A stretch of DNA of 36,338 nt from CAYJXJ01 sp964374095. GTDB taxonomy: Bacteria > Elusimicrobiota > Elusimicrobia > UBA1565 > UBA9628. Position numbers and translations under genes: made by a program. Under the pieces are notes generated by a model. It did no database searches and was not told the DNA's origin. It saw nothing but the letters and a program-made list of their open reading frames with translations. Below are positions 24,630 through 34,000 of this stretch, in pieces (within the stretch, counting starts at the first letter, position 1; each line of letters opens with the position of its first letter). The stretch is taken from contig CAYJXJ010000027.1 in assembly GCA_964374095.1 (NCBI GenBank), forward strand, positions 1-36,338. Direction: 5' to 3'.

Positions 24630-25628
24630 ATGGAAGAACGGCTCTTTTGGATCGGTCTGGCGATGGGAGCCTACGCCTGGCTTTCCAAGCGCTGGCGGGA
24701 GCGCGGGGCCATCAACTCCGCCGCCAAGGCGGGCCTATGGCACGGCCTGTTTTGCGCCATGGCGGGGTTTTCGATCACGATCGTGCTGGCCATGTCCATG
24801 GAGAATCGCGGTCCTCTTATTGGTTTTGCGGCCAACGCCTACTCGGCCGGGGAGGTCTACCCCTCGTTGGCGGTGGGCTTGGTCTGCGGGCTGTTGGGGT
24901 TTTGGCGGGGGCGCAAGAACGGCGGCGCGGCGGCGCGGCGGGAGCACATCCTCTCCGAGGACTGGGAGTGGGCCGAGACGGTTTTTTCGGCGGTGCTTCT
25001 GGCGGCGGTGCTCATGTACTTCGTCGTCCAGGCGTTCAAAATCCCTTCCGGCTCCATGCGCCAGACCTTCCTCGAAGGGGACCACCTCTTCGTCAATAAG
25101 TTCATTTATGGGGTGCGCGTCCCGTACTCGGGGCGCCGTTTGCTGCCTTTCCGTCCCGTCAAGCGGGGCGACATCGTGGTATTCCGATTTCCTTCCGATA
25201 ATCCCAAGGAGCTGCATTGCGGCTCCATCCAGTATGGCAAGGACTTCATCAAGCGCGTCGTGGGCCTGCCGGGTGACACGGTCGATGTGCACGGCGGCCG
25301 AGTTATCATCAACGGCCAGCTTTTGGAGGAAACCTACACTCAATACACCGACCCCTTCCGCCAGCCGCCGTCGGTCCGCGCCCAAGGCATGCTGCGGGCG
25401 GCCTACCAGGATCTCTGGGTCCGCCACGTCCTGGACCGGGAGCTCGAAGGGGTGATGCGCGACCAGTTCGGGCCGGTCAAGGTCCCGCAGGGTTCCTACA
25501 TGGTGATGGGCGACAACCGCGACCACTCCTGCGACTCCCGCTACTGGGGGCCGGTCGAGACCCGCTACCTCAAGGGCAAGGCCTGGTTCATCTACTGGCC
25601 GCCGTCGCGCATGGGCGCGGTGCGCTAG
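24630..25628 (+). CDS. lepB: signal peptidase I with N-terminal membrane extension
   Basis: 332 residues. The catalytic part begins near 115: a membrane helix (FSAVLLAAVLMYFVVQAF) leads into IPSGSM with nucleophile Ser142. The catalytic base is Lys208 in KDFIKRVVGLPGD, and the box MGDNRDHSCDSRYWG lies near 290. It cleaves signal peptides of exported proteins at the outer face of the inner membrane. The first about 105 residues contain about three additional hydrophobic segments (around 6-18, 36-55 and 75-92) followed by a charged loop, more than the one or two helices of most LepB proteins. Confidence 0.95.
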   Translation: MEERLFWIGLAMGAYAWLSKRWRERGAINSAAKAGLWHGLFCAMAGFSITIVLAMSMENRGPLIGFAANAYSAGEVYPSLAVGLVCGLLGFWRGRKNGGAAARREHILSEDWEWAETVFSAVLLAAVLMYFVVQAFKIPSGSMRQTFLEGDHLFVNKFIYGVRVPYSGRRLLPFRPVKRGDIVVFRFPSDNPKELHCGSIQYGKDFIKRVVGLPGDTVDVHGGRVIINGQLLEETYTQYTDPFRQPPSVRAQGMLRAAYQDLWVRHVLDRELEGVMRDQFGPVKVPQGSYMVMGDNRDHSCDSRYWGPVETRYLKGKAWFIYWPPSRMGAVR

Positions 25629-25830
25629 CGCGGCGGAGGTAGGCATAGAGCCCCGCGGCCGTGACGCGGCCGGAGCGGTCCTTGGCCCCGCCCGAAAGCC
25701 TCTTGAGCAGATAGTATGTGAAGAGGCCAAGCCCCAGCGCAAGGCCAAGCCGGCGCCCAAGCCCAAGCCCAAGCCCAAGCCCAAGCCCAAGCCCAAACCC
25801 AAGCCTAAGGTGGACGCTCCGTTAAACTAG
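25627..25830 (+). other. start-less Lys-Pro-repeat reading frame after lepB
   Basis: Immediately past lepB, in its +1 frame, an open stretch without ATG, GTG or TTG runs to TAG 25828-25830. It encodes a short linker and then about nine Lys-Pro units ending KVDAPLN. Without a start codon it cannot be an independent gene. It could be a lost C-terminal tail of lepB after a frameshift, or the 3' remnant of another gene. The TVP38-like gene ends on the opposite strand at 25805. Confidence 0.35.
25756..25809. repeat. hexanucleotide microsatellite (CCCAAG)n
   Basis: Eight direct CCCAAG units from 25756 to 25803 (one with G to A), plus a degenerate ninth CCTAAG. On the plus strand they read Lys-Pro in the open frame; on the minus strand they lie just past the TVP38-like stop. 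Such arrays change length by slippage and assemble poorly. Confidence 0.85.
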
Positions 25831-26530
25831 GTTCGGGTCCCGCCCGCAGGGCTTGGCGCGCCAGTTGGGCCGCGGCCACGGTGACGGCGATGGTGGCGGC
25901 CAAGCCCAGGAGGCGCAGGGCCCACACCGCGGGACCGGCGGCTTCTTTTCCGGCGATCGCCTGCCCGGCCACGGCGCCCAGGTAGGCGTAGAGCAAGGTC
26001 CCCGGGATCATGCCCAGGCCGGAGCCGAGAACGTAATCCTTCAGGCGGACTTTCGTCAGCCCGAAGGCGTAGTTGAGCAGATTGAAAGGGAAGGCGGGGG
26101 AAAGGCGCGTTAGGAGCACGATCTTGAAGCCCTCCCTGCCGACGGCCGAATCCAAGGCCGCGAAGCGCGGGTCCTTGGAGATGCGGGCCTCGACCCAGTC
26201 GCGCGCCGCATGCCTGCCGATGACGAACGCCGCGGTGGCGCCCGCGGTCGCCGAGAGGAGCGCCAGCGCCGTCCCGCGGCCCAATCCATAGACCGCGCCC
26301 GCGGCCAGGGTGAGCGCCGAGCCCGGGATCATGAGGACGCAGGCCACGATGTAGAGGAGCATGAAGGCGGCCGCGCCCCGCGCGCCCGAGGCGGCCGCGC
26401 GTCGGGCCGCGGCTTCAAGGAGGCCCGCCAAATCCAGGCGCCGGTTCATATACAGCAGAGCCCCGAGAAAGAGCCCGGCGGCGATCCATCGCGCCGCCCG
26501 GCGCGGGGCGCTCTTGCCGGCGAGGCTCAA
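25805..26530 (-). CDS. TVP38/TMEM64 (DedA-like, SNARE-associated) membrane protein
   Basis: About 241 residues from a TTG at 26530, 2 bases after the ATP-grasp gene's stop. No ATG or GTG suits better; the first in-frame ATG lies after the first membrane helix. Helix 1 is WIAAGLFLGALLY; the core motif MLLYIVACVLMIPGSALTLA and the re-entrant LLTRLSPAFPFNLLNYAFGL followed by GSGLGMIPGTLLYAYLG are hallmarks of the PF09335 family. Members act as lipid or small-molecule transporters or scramblases. Adjacency to the double ATP-grasp ligase suggests it may move that enzyme's product or substrate, but this is only contextual. Confidence 0.82.
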   Translation of the reverse strand: MSLAGKSAPRRAARWIAAGLFLGALLYMNRRLDLAGLLEAAARRAAASGARGAAAFMLLYIVACVLMIPGSALTLAAGAVYGLGRGTALALLSATAGATAAFVIGRHAARDWVEARISKDPRFAALDSAVGREGFKIVLLTRLSPAFPFNLLNYAFGLTKVRLKDYVLGSGLGMIPGTLLYAYLGAVAGQAIAGKEAAGPAVWALRLLGLAATIAVTVAAAQLARQALRAGPEPSLTERPP

Positions 26531-26532
26531 GG

Positions 26533-28989
26533 CTACAGCCGCACCAGGGCGCTCTGGAGGTGGAAGTAGGGCGGGCGTTCGCGGTAGCGCAGGATCGCCT
26601 CGCGCAGGATCTCCTCGATGAAATCCTCGTAAGAGAGCCCGACCATCTCCGCGCAGTTGGGGACGCAGTCGCCGCGGTTGATGGAGGGGTTGGGATTGAT
26701 CTCGAGGATGTAGGGATTTCCCAGCTTGTCCACCCGGACCTCGATGCGGGCGTAGTCGTGGCAGTCGAAGGTGTTGTAGGCGTCGAGGCAGATCTCCGAG
26801 ATGAGCGCGGCCAGTTTTTGGGAGTACTTGGCCGGGCGCTCCACGCGGATTTTGTCGTAGACCGACTCCTGGCTCCACTTGGCCTTGAAGGGATAGATGT
26901 GCCAGACCCCCTGGGGCAGGTCGTCGAAGATGGAGCGCGAGAGGGGGAGGACTTTCACGCGCTCCTCGTTGCCGAGTATGCTCACGTCGACCTCATCGCC
27001 CTCGATGTACTCCTCGATGAGGACCGGGCGTTTGTATTTTTCAAGGAGTTCGGTCACGAGGTCCTTCAAGCCCTTGAGGCTGGTCACCACGGACTTGTTG
27101 GAAATGCCGATCGAATTGTCGGTGTTGGCAAGCTTGACCATCAGCGGATAGCGCAGGTCCTCCCGGATGCGGTCATCCTTATCAAAGACATAATCGAACT
27201 TGGGGGTGGGCAGGCCGTGGTACTCGAGAATTTTCTTGACCTTGATCTTGTCGATGCACAGGGCCAGGGACAGGGGATTGGAGCCCGTGTAGGGTATGCC
27301 CAGGCAGTCGAGCACGGCCGCGCCGTGGGGTTCGAGCAGGGATGAGTTGTTCACGCGCTCGCAGACATTGAAGATGACGTCGGCGTTTCCTTCCGCGATC
27401 TTGTCGAAGGGAAGGGGCGTCTCGTTCATGTCGAAGAAGCTCACCCGATGGCCGCGGGATTCCAAGGCTTTCTGGATATTGAGCCCCACCGAGGTCAGGT
27501 CCGAGTGCACGGCGGCCTCGGACTCGCCTCCGGCAAGGGAGGCGGTCTCCTCGTAGCGGTTGCAGAGTATGCCGACGTGCAGCGGCTTGGCTTTTAGGTC
27601 GATGACGCCGCGGAGCTTCTCCATGCGGGCCGACTGGATGATGCGGCGGCGCTCGACGTGCGCCGCCCCGAAGCGGTTGCGGCGGCGGGTCTTGCCGATG
27701 GTCGAGGTCGAGTCGAAGCGCGCGATATTGACCACCACCGAGCGCATGGCCGAGGTCAGGTTCTCCTCGGCCTCGACGTAGGTCCCGCCCTTGCCCACCA
27801 CCCAGCCGACGGTTTCAAAGCCTTCCGGCGGCACGAGGACCGGATCGCCCGGCTCCTTGAGCAGGGTCACGTCGTGGACGCGCGCGGGGTCTTTCTCCGG
27901 GGCCGTCAGGCCGCTCACCACGCCCGAGGAGGGCGCGACGAGGTAGCGGCCCACCAGATGCACCTTGGCCTCGGCGGCTTTGGCCGGCCGGCAGGGGAGT
28001 CCCACCGCGATGCGGGCGGCTTCCTCGATTAGATCGACGTCCCAGACCGTGCGGACCCAATCGTAGACATAATCGCCGCCCATGCGGGCGTTGGCTTCCA
28101 GAAGTTTATGCCCCTCGGCGCCGATCTTGGCCTCGAAATGAAGCGCGCCGTTGGTCAGCCCCAGGGCCCGCAGGGTGTCCTTGGCCATGGCGAGGACCGC
28201 GTCGAGGTCTTGGTCCTCGTGGCGCGAGGGCATGGCGTCTCCGGTTTCGACGAAGAACGGCTCCTTGGTGGGAAAGTTGTCGGTGAAGGCGTGGAAGCGA
28301 ATCTCCCCGTCCTGCACCAGGAGGTCCACGTCGACCTCGGCGCCCGGCATGTAGGCCTCGGCGATCATCTCCGTGCCGTAGGTGTAGATGTGGTCGAACT
28401 TGGGCGTCATGTTGGCCTTCAAGTACTCGAAGGCGTCCTTGGCCTCGGCGGCGTCGTCAAGCCGCACCACGAATTGCGAGCGCTCCCCCCAGGCGGGCTT
28501 GAGGACCAGGGGGAATCCGATGCGCTTGCCCTCGCGCTCGAGGTCCTTAAGGCTTTTGATTTGGGCCCAAGGGGGGGAGTGGCGCCCGAGCCCCGCTGCC
28601 TCCAGGGCCTTGCGGGTCAGGAGTTTGTTGCGGGCGTTTAAGGCCGCGGCCAGGGGATGCCCCCGCCAGTTGAAGCGCTCGGCCAAGGTCGCGCAGAGCG
28701 GCACCGCTTCTTCCCAGAAGGTGAGCACCCCGTCGACCGGATGGTCCTTGAGCGCCTCCTCAACGCGGGCGATCGACTCGGCGTGATCGAGCGTGTCGGC
28801 CTGGATCACCGCGTCGGCGTAGCGCGAGACCCAGGTGGATTCCGGGGAGAGCAGCACGATGCGCACCCCGAGGTTTTTTAGGCGCTGGTAGATGAAGCGC
28901 TTCGTGGGGTTGGCCGAGCTGATGAGCAGGAGCGAACGTCCCTTCAGGTCCAGGCTGGTCTCGGCGACCGCGGCTTCGGAGGACTGCAT
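26533..28989 (-). CDS. tandem ATP-grasp ligase fusion (carboxylate-amine ligase + D-Ala-D-Ala ligase-like)
   Basis: 818 residues with two complete ATP-grasp modules. Module 1 (about 17-430) resembles the carnosine synthase / L-amino-acid ligase group: VLTFWEEAVPLCATLAERF, NKLLTRKALEAAGL, PLVLKPAWGERS, HFEAKIG and LLEANARMGGDY (metal-binding Glu and Asn near 298-300). Module 2 (about 468-815) follows an Arg-rich linker and resembles D-Ala-D-Ala ligase: DVIFNVCE, GIPYTGSNPLSLALCIDKIK, YPLMVKLANTDNSIGI, RPVLIEEYIEGDEVDVSI and ILEINPNPSINRGD. Each module should form an amide bond from a carboxylate via acyl-phosphate. The fusion would make two linked peptide or amide bonds; substrates are unknown. 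It is coupled to a TVP38-like membrane protein. Confidence 0.88.
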   Translation of the reverse strand: MQSSEAAVAETSLDLKGRSLLLISSANPTKRFIYQRLKNLGVRIVLLSPESTWVSRYADAVIQADTLDHAESIARVEEALKDHPVDGVLTFWEEAVPLCATLAERFNWRGHPLAAALNARNKLLTRKALEAAGLGRHSPPWAQIKSLKDLEREGKRIGFPLVLKPAWGERSQFVVRLDDAAEAKDAFEYLKANMTPKFDHIYTYGTEMIAEAYMPGAEVDVDLLVQDGEIRFHAFTDNFPTKEPFFVETGDAMPSRHEDQDLDAVLAMAKDTLRALGLTNGALHFEAKIGAEGHKLLEANARMGGDYVYDWVRTVWDVDLIEEAARIAVGLPCRPAKAAEAKVHLVGRYLVAPSSGVVSGLTAPEKDPARVHDVTLLKEPGDPVLVPPEGFETVGWVVGKGGTYVEAEENLTSAMRSVVVNIARFDSTSTIGKTRRRNRFGAAHVERRRIIQSARMEKLRGVIDLKAKPLHVGILCNRYEETASLAGGESEAAVHSDLTSVGLNIQKALESRGHRVSFFDMNETPLPFDKIAEGNADVIFNVCERVNNSSLLEPHGAAVLDCLGIPYTGSNPLSLALCIDKIKVKKILEYHGLPTPKFDYVFDKDDRIREDLRYPLMVKLANTDNSIGISNKSVVTSLKGLKDLVTELLEKYKRPVLIEEYIEGDEVDVSILGNEERVKVLPLSRSIFDDLPQGVWHIYPFKAKWSQESVYDKIRVERPAKYSQKLAALISEICLDAYNTFDCHDYARIEVRVDKLGNPYILEINPNPSINRGDCVPNCAEMVGLSYEDFIEEILREAILRYRERPPYFHLQSALVRL

Positions 28990-28997
28990 CTAGGACT

Positions 28998-29003
28998 ATT
29001 ATA
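28998..29003 (-). promoter_or_regulatory. -10 box close to the ATP-grasp start codon
   Basis: A consensus TATAAT on the minus strand lies 8 bases before the ATG at 28989. No good -35 is visible at 16-18 bases. If used, the mRNA would be leaderless or nearly so. Confidence 0.4.
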
Positions 29004-29005
29004 TC

Positions 29006-29815
29006 CTACGAATTGACCAGCGCGTCTCCCGTATAGAGCTCGGGGAGGATTCCTCCCGGCCTGCCGAAGTGGGCGGCCGTGTCTTTGGGAGCGCCGGGGC
29101 CCGGCATCAGGAACGCGCTGCGGTTCGACGAGTAGTAGAGACAGCCCGCCTCTTCGACGGGGCGGTTGTGAATGAAAGACGCCGTCTCTTCCAGCGCGGC
29201 GAGCCACTGGGTCTTGAGCGCCGCGGGCTCCACGGGTTGGGCCAGGCGCAGCCGCTCGAAATCCACGGGCTGGTAGCGTCCCCGGCGCCGGATGAGCTCG
29301 AGCAAGGACATCGGCGTGAACCCCGGGTCCTTGCCCACCGCCGCCCATAACAACGCTCCGAAGGGGAGGATGGCCTCGTGGGCGTAGAGCGCGTCGAGAA
29401 AATCGCGGGCCTCATCCCGGCCCGCCAGGGCGAGGACCTTATTGACGGCGAGGTCGATGGGATGCAGGACGTAGCCCGCGTCCGGCAGGCGCAGGGGCGG
29501 CATGAACCGCCACGCCGAGTCGTGCGCCCACTCGATCTTGGTGGCATCATCCCCCGCCTCGGCGAGCGCGCGGACATAGCCGGGCTGCGCGACTTGGACC
29601 GCGACGCGGATGCCGTTCTTTTCTAAGAGGGCCCGATCATCCGCGAAGGCTTGGGCCACGCGCTCCTCGGAATCATGGAAGAAGTCCAGGTCGTTGCTGT
29701 AGCGCTTGGACTCCGGCCGAATATGCAAGGCGGCTCCCCCGGCCAGGTGGCTGTCGGGTGTCCGGTTGACGGCCAGCAGGCGGGAGACCTTCGCTTGAAA
29801 GGGCGTTAAGGGCAT
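29006..29815 (-). CDS. AbiEii-family nucleotidyltransferase, toxin-like
   Basis: 269 residues from ATG 29815 (a GTG at 29836 would only enlarge overlap with the upstream gene). HLAGGAALHIRPESKRYSND then LDFF forms the GG-x-S-x-D-x-D nucleotidyltransferase motif (Asp42, Asp44). LAVNKVLALAGRDEARDFLD matches the K-x-x-AL...R-x-x-(K/R)D segment of AbiEii-type enzymes. Related proteins add nucleotides to tRNA acceptor ends or AMPylate targets, causing growth arrest. The stop of the preceding 88-residue gene lies within its first codons (10-base overlap), the usual antitoxin-toxin coupling. Confidence 0.75.
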   Translation of the reverse strand: MPLTPFQAKVSRLLAVNRTPDSHLAGGAALHIRPESKRYSNDLDFFHDSEERVAQAFADDRALLEKNGIRVAVQVAQPGYVRALAEAGDDATKIEWAHDSAWRFMPPLRLPDAGYVLHPIDLAVNKVLALAGRDEARDFLDALYAHEAILPFGALLWAAVGKDPGFTPMSLLELIRRRGRYQPVDFERLRLAQPVEPAALKTQWLAALEETASFIHNRPVEEAGCLYYSSNRSAFLMPGPGAPKDTAAHFGRPGGILPELYTGDALVNS

Positions 29816-30072
29816 AATCGCCGGGCCGCCTCCCACGCGGCTCGGCCGCCGTTCTTTCTCAACTGCTCCGCGACCCAGGGGATGTCCTGGGCCGTGACGC
29901 GCCGATGCGGATCGTAGGACCAGAAGCAGGAAACCTGGAAGGTCCGGAACGCTCGGCGCGCCTCGCGCAGGCGAACCATGTCCCGAGCGGTCTGGGAGGG
30001 CAGGGCGCGGCGGCTCTTGGCGCCTCCGCGGCGGCCGATCTCGGCTAAGTAGCGACGCACTGCCGCTTGCAT
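29806..30072 (-). CDS. small basic protein, probable partner (antitoxin-like) of the AbiEii-type nucleotidyltransferase
   Basis: 88 residues, beginning MQAAVRRYLAEIGRRGGAKS, a short motif seen in many small antitoxin-like proteins that precede nucleotidyltransferases. The rest (REARRAFRTFQVSCFWSYDP, then a helix to the C-terminus) is not recognisable. A strong promoter lies immediately upstream. The 10-base overlap with the nucleotidyltransferase implies co-translation. The antitoxin role is inferred from gene order and size only. Confidence 0.7.
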   Translation of the reverse strand: MQAAVRRYLAEIGRRGGAKSRRALPSQTARDMVRLREARRAFRTFQVSCFWSYDPHRRVTAQDIPWVAEQLRKNGGRAAWEAARRLCP

Positions 30073-30078
30073 TTACAT

Positions 30079-30107
30079 ATTATAAGCTGCTTATGATAAT
30101 AAGTCAA
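30079..30107 (-). promoter_or_regulatory. near-consensus promoter of the 88-aa / nucleotidyltransferase pair
   Basis: A -35 TTGACT (30102-30107), exactly 17 bases, and a -10 TATAAT (30079-30084) on the minus strand, in an AT-rich patch. The ATG at 30072 is 6 bases past the -10, so the transcript should begin at or within a base or two of the start codon: a leaderless mRNA. Confidence 0.75.
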
Positions 30108-30164
30108 TATTATTAAACTTAATAAATGTGTTATATGGGTTTACTACCGCCGCAGTCCGGGAAT

Positions 30165-31085
30165 TCATCGGGGAGCTGAGGGCGGGACCGCAAGCCTCAG
30201 GGCGCGCTCGCGCGCCGCTTGGTAGAGCCGGCCGAGCGCGACCGGGAAGTCCTCCTCCCCGCGCCAGAATGGCGGCGCGCCCAGCTCCCGCGCCGGCGCG
30301 CCGGGTTTGGGGAGAGCGGCCAGGCTCTCGGCGCCGGCCCCGCAGCACGGAATCTCCGCGGGGCTGCTGAAGAAGTCCTGCGGCCGGACGGGGAGGGCGG
30401 TCTTTGGATGGTGTTTTGATCCCGCGGCGGGCGCCGCCTCGGCCTCCGGTCTCCAGGAGTCCGGCTCCGGGTCGGGATCTCCGGAGGCGCGTCGGCCGCG
30501 AATATCGGCGAGCAGGTTCTCCCGGGATATCCCCCTCAAAGTGAACAAGAGGAACGGATCGCGATCGAATTCCTGGGCGAGGAGGTAGTAGGCGGCCGCG
30601 ACGTGCTTGCATGGGTTCATCGCATCCGGGCACGTGCAGTCCGTAACGAGGTCCCGGCGGGATTTGGGGAAAAGCGGCAGGCCCGACCGGCGCAGCGCCT
30701 CCGAAATTCCCTCCGGCATTTCGCCGGCCAGGAGCTTGGCCGTGAACACCGCCCGCTTGGCGAGCGCGCCCGCGGCCTTCGACCAGTCCTTGCGGGAGAA
30801 CGCGTGCAGGCGTATGCTCACCTCGTAGGGCTTGGCGCGCGAACCTTGGACGCGGGCGCTGACGAGTCCCGGGTCCACGCGCAGGGAGGCGACCTGGCCC
30901 CGGCGCGCGTAGCGTCGTCCGCGCTCCAATCGGGTATGCCAGCCAAAGGAATCCAAGACTTCTATCCACTTCTTACCCCACCAGCTCTCGGCGATGTCCC
31001 CGCGCGCTTTGCGCAGCTTGAGCCCGCCCGCCACTCGGCGTGGCGGCTTGAAGTCGTAGGAGCGCCACGCCCACGCGCGCCTCAT
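30165..31085 (-). CDS. SWIM zinc-finger protein, partner of SNF2 helicase
   Basis: 306 residues. ARGDIAESWWGKKWIEVLDS is the conserved N-terminal block of this bacterial SWIM family; the zinc ligands are Cys150, Cys152, Cys159 and His161 (CTCPDAMNPCKH). The C-terminal third is Pro/Ala-rich and poorly conserved. SWIM proteins bind DNA or protein partners and in bacteria are typically encoded next to a SNF2 helicase, as here (ATGA overlap with the helicase stop). A role in DNA repair or remodelling is likely but undefined. Confidence 0.88.
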   Translation of the reverse strand: MRRAWAWRSYDFKPPRRVAGGLKLRKARGDIAESWWGKKWIEVLDSFGWHTRLERGRRYARRGQVASLRVDPGLVSARVQGSRAKPYEVSIRLHAFSRKDWSKAAGALAKRAVFTAKLLAGEMPEGISEALRRSGLPLFPKSRRDLVTDCTCPDAMNPCKHVAAAYYLLAQEFDRDPFLLFTLRGISRENLLADIRGRRASGDPDPEPDSWRPEAEAAPAAGSKHHPKTALPVRPQDFFSSPAEIPCCGAGAESLAALPKPGAPARELGAPPFWRGEEDFPVALGRLYQAARERALRLAVPPSAPR

Positions 31086-34000
31086 TCCAGAGCCTCCCGG
31101 CGCAGACTGATGAGGTCGCGCAGGGCCGCGGTGGAGAGCTCGGTGAGCCAGCCCTCGCCCGCGCCCAGGACCTTCTCGGCCAGGGCCTTCTTGGATTCGA
31201 TAAGCGCGTCGATCCTATCCTCCAGGGTCCCGGCGCACACGAACTTGTGGACCTCGACCCGCTTGGTTTGGCCGATACGAAAGGCGCGGTCCGTGGCCTG
31301 GTTCTCCACAGCCGGATTCCACCAGCGGTCGTAGTGGAAAACGTGGCTGGCGCGGGTCAGATTCAGGCCCACGCCGCCCGCCTTGAGCGTCAGAACCATG
31401 ACGCGCGGCGCCCCGGCCTGGAAGCGGCTGACTATCTCGTCGCGCTTGGGAGCGGGGACCCCGCCATGCAGGAACAGCGCCTCCTCGAGGCGGGTCTGCT
31501 GGAGGTGGCGTTTGAGCAGGGCGCCCATTTCGGCGTATTGGGTGAAGACCAGGGCCGAGTCGCCGCCGGAGAGCGCCTCTTCGAGCATCTCGGTCAGCCG
31601 CTCGAGCTTGCCCGAGCGGCCGGGGAGGGCGCTTCTGTCCTTCATGAATTGGGCCGGGTGGTTGAGGACCTGCTTGAGCTGGGTGAGCGCCGAGAGCACG
31701 AGGCCCCTCCGTTCGATTCCCGCGGAGGAGGCGATCTTGGCGAGCATGTCGTCAACCACGGCCTGATAGAGCGTGACCTGCTCGCGCGTCAGGGCGCAGA
31801 AGTCCTTGGTCTCGATCTTCTCAGGCAGATCCGGGACGATGGCGGGGTCGGTCTTGAGCCTACGGAGCACGAAGGGTTGGGTCACGCGGCGCAGCGTGCG
31901 GGCCGCGGCTTCGTCCCCCAGACGCTCGATGGGCAGGGCGAAGCGTCCCTCGAAATCCGAGAAGCTCCCCAGAAAACCGGGGTTCAAGAACTCCATGATG
32001 GACCACAGCTCCGCGAGCCGGTTCTCGACCGGGGTGCCGGTGAGCGCGATCCGAAACCGCCCGCGCAGCGCGCGCGCGGCGCGGCTCTGAGCGGCCGCGG
32101 GGTTCTTGATGTTCTGGGCCTCGTCGAGGATCACGCCGCTCCACTCTTGCTTGCCGAGGAGTTCGTGGTCCCGGCGCGCGAGCGCGTAGGTGCTGATCAC
32201 GAGGTCCTGCCGCCGGACCTGACGCCGGAAGGACGCGGCGGACCTGCGGCGGTCCGCGCCGTGGTGGACCAGGACCTTCAAGCCCGGCGCGAAACGCGCG
32301 GCCTCCCGCTCCCAGTTGGTGGCGACCGAGGTCGGACATAAGAGGAGCGCCGGCCCTTCCAGAAGGCCCGCGGCCTTCCTGTGCAGGAGAAATACCAAGG
32401 TCTGGATGGTCTTGCCCAGGCCCATGTCGTCGGCCAGGCAGGCCCCGAGGCCGCAGCCGCTCAGAAATGAAATCCACGACCAGCCGCGCTCCTGGTAGGG
32501 CCGGAGCTTCCCGGCAAAATCCGCGGGCGTCGGCAGCGTTTTGAAAGCCGCCGGGCCGCCCAGCAAGTCCTTGAGCCAGCCGTGCGCCGAAACCTCCGCA
32601 ACACACACTCCTCCCGCGCTCTCGGCCTCGCGCATGCGGCGGAACACCTCTCCCAGGGTGAGCCCCGCTCCCTGATGCGCTTTCCAGAAGGCGAGGGCCT
32701 TGCGGACGGCCTCGGGGTCGGCCTCCACCCACTGCCCGCGCACACGTACGAGCCCCTCCTTCATACCCGCCAGGGACTCCAATTCCGCGGCGGTGAGGAC
32801 CTGGTCTCCCAGGGCGAGCTTCCAGTTAAAGTCGAGGATGGCTTCAAGCCCCATCATCCCGCCGGATTTCCGGGGGCTGAGATCCAGCAGCACCCCGAGC
32901 TTGGGGGCTTGGGCGTTCTTCCACCACTGGGGCAGGAGCAAGCAGAAGCCCGACTCCGCGAGCGCGGGCGCCGCCTCGCGCAGGAACTTGTGCGCCTGGG
33001 CCGTGTCGAGCGCGACCGCCTCCGGCCGGGCGCGCTTCAAGGCCGCCTCGATGGGCGCAAAGACGCGGCCCGCCAATGCCAGCGCCGCCAGCAGCCTTTC
33101 TTCAGGAGCGCCCCCCAGTTCGGCGAGCTTGCGGCTCGCGGGCGAGCCCACCCATACGTCGCTTGCGGGCACCAACAGGCTGGGATCGGCCAGGGGTTGG
33201 AGCAGGAACTCGAGCGTCCACTTTTTGACGCCGTGTTCCGGATCCTTGAGCCGCAAGGCCGCGCGCAACCCTCCCCCGCAGGCGGCCTGCCGGCGGCTCT
33301 CCCAGGAGGCCAGGGTCTGTTCGAGAGCGGAGGATTCCTCCTTAGGGAGTCGAAGCTCCGGATCCTGCCGGGTCAGGGCGGCCAGCCAGGCGTCGTGCGG
33401 GTTCTGTTCGCGCCCGGCCGCCGCGACCTGCCGCTGGGCGAGCCGTGCCTCGGCGTCTACAACTTCGGAGAGAAAGTTCGCGACCGATTCCTCGCGGGAG
33501 ATGCCCGCCCGGCCGTTCACGGCATCGAGGCTCGCGGCCAAGCACGCGGCGGGCATGGCCGCCGCTAGCCGCGCGACTCTCTCGCCGACGCCGGGGGCGT
33601 CGAGAAGGGGTTTGAACGCGGCGCGGGCCGGCGCGCCGTCTTGCGGCACGACCACGCCGGGCAGAAAGTGTTCGCCCAGAAGCATATCCCAGGCCAGCCC
33701 CGCCGCGGCGCGCCAGAAGCCGATGTCGGCGCCCAGCAGGACCCCCGAGGCGCGAAGCTCGTCGGGACCCGGCAGGCCCAGCAGCCAGGAGAGGACCCGC
33801 GGGGACTCCAGCAGCAGCCCGGGGACCTCCCATGCGGCCAACCCCAGCTCGCGGTCTGAGTCCCCGCCCTTGCCGATATCCCCATCGAGGGCGTCTTGCA
33901 GGAGCGGATGGGACGGCCGCGGCCGGCCGGGCACTCCAGGCCGGGCGCCGACGGCGGGCAAAGTCAGGGGGCGATGGACCGCGGGGCAGCCGGCGAGCGC

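Noticed and set aside
30091..30969. Second minus-strand frame over the SWIM gene
   Set aside because: Arg/Pro/Gly-rich shadow of the SWIM-domain frame, which has conserved zinc ligands.
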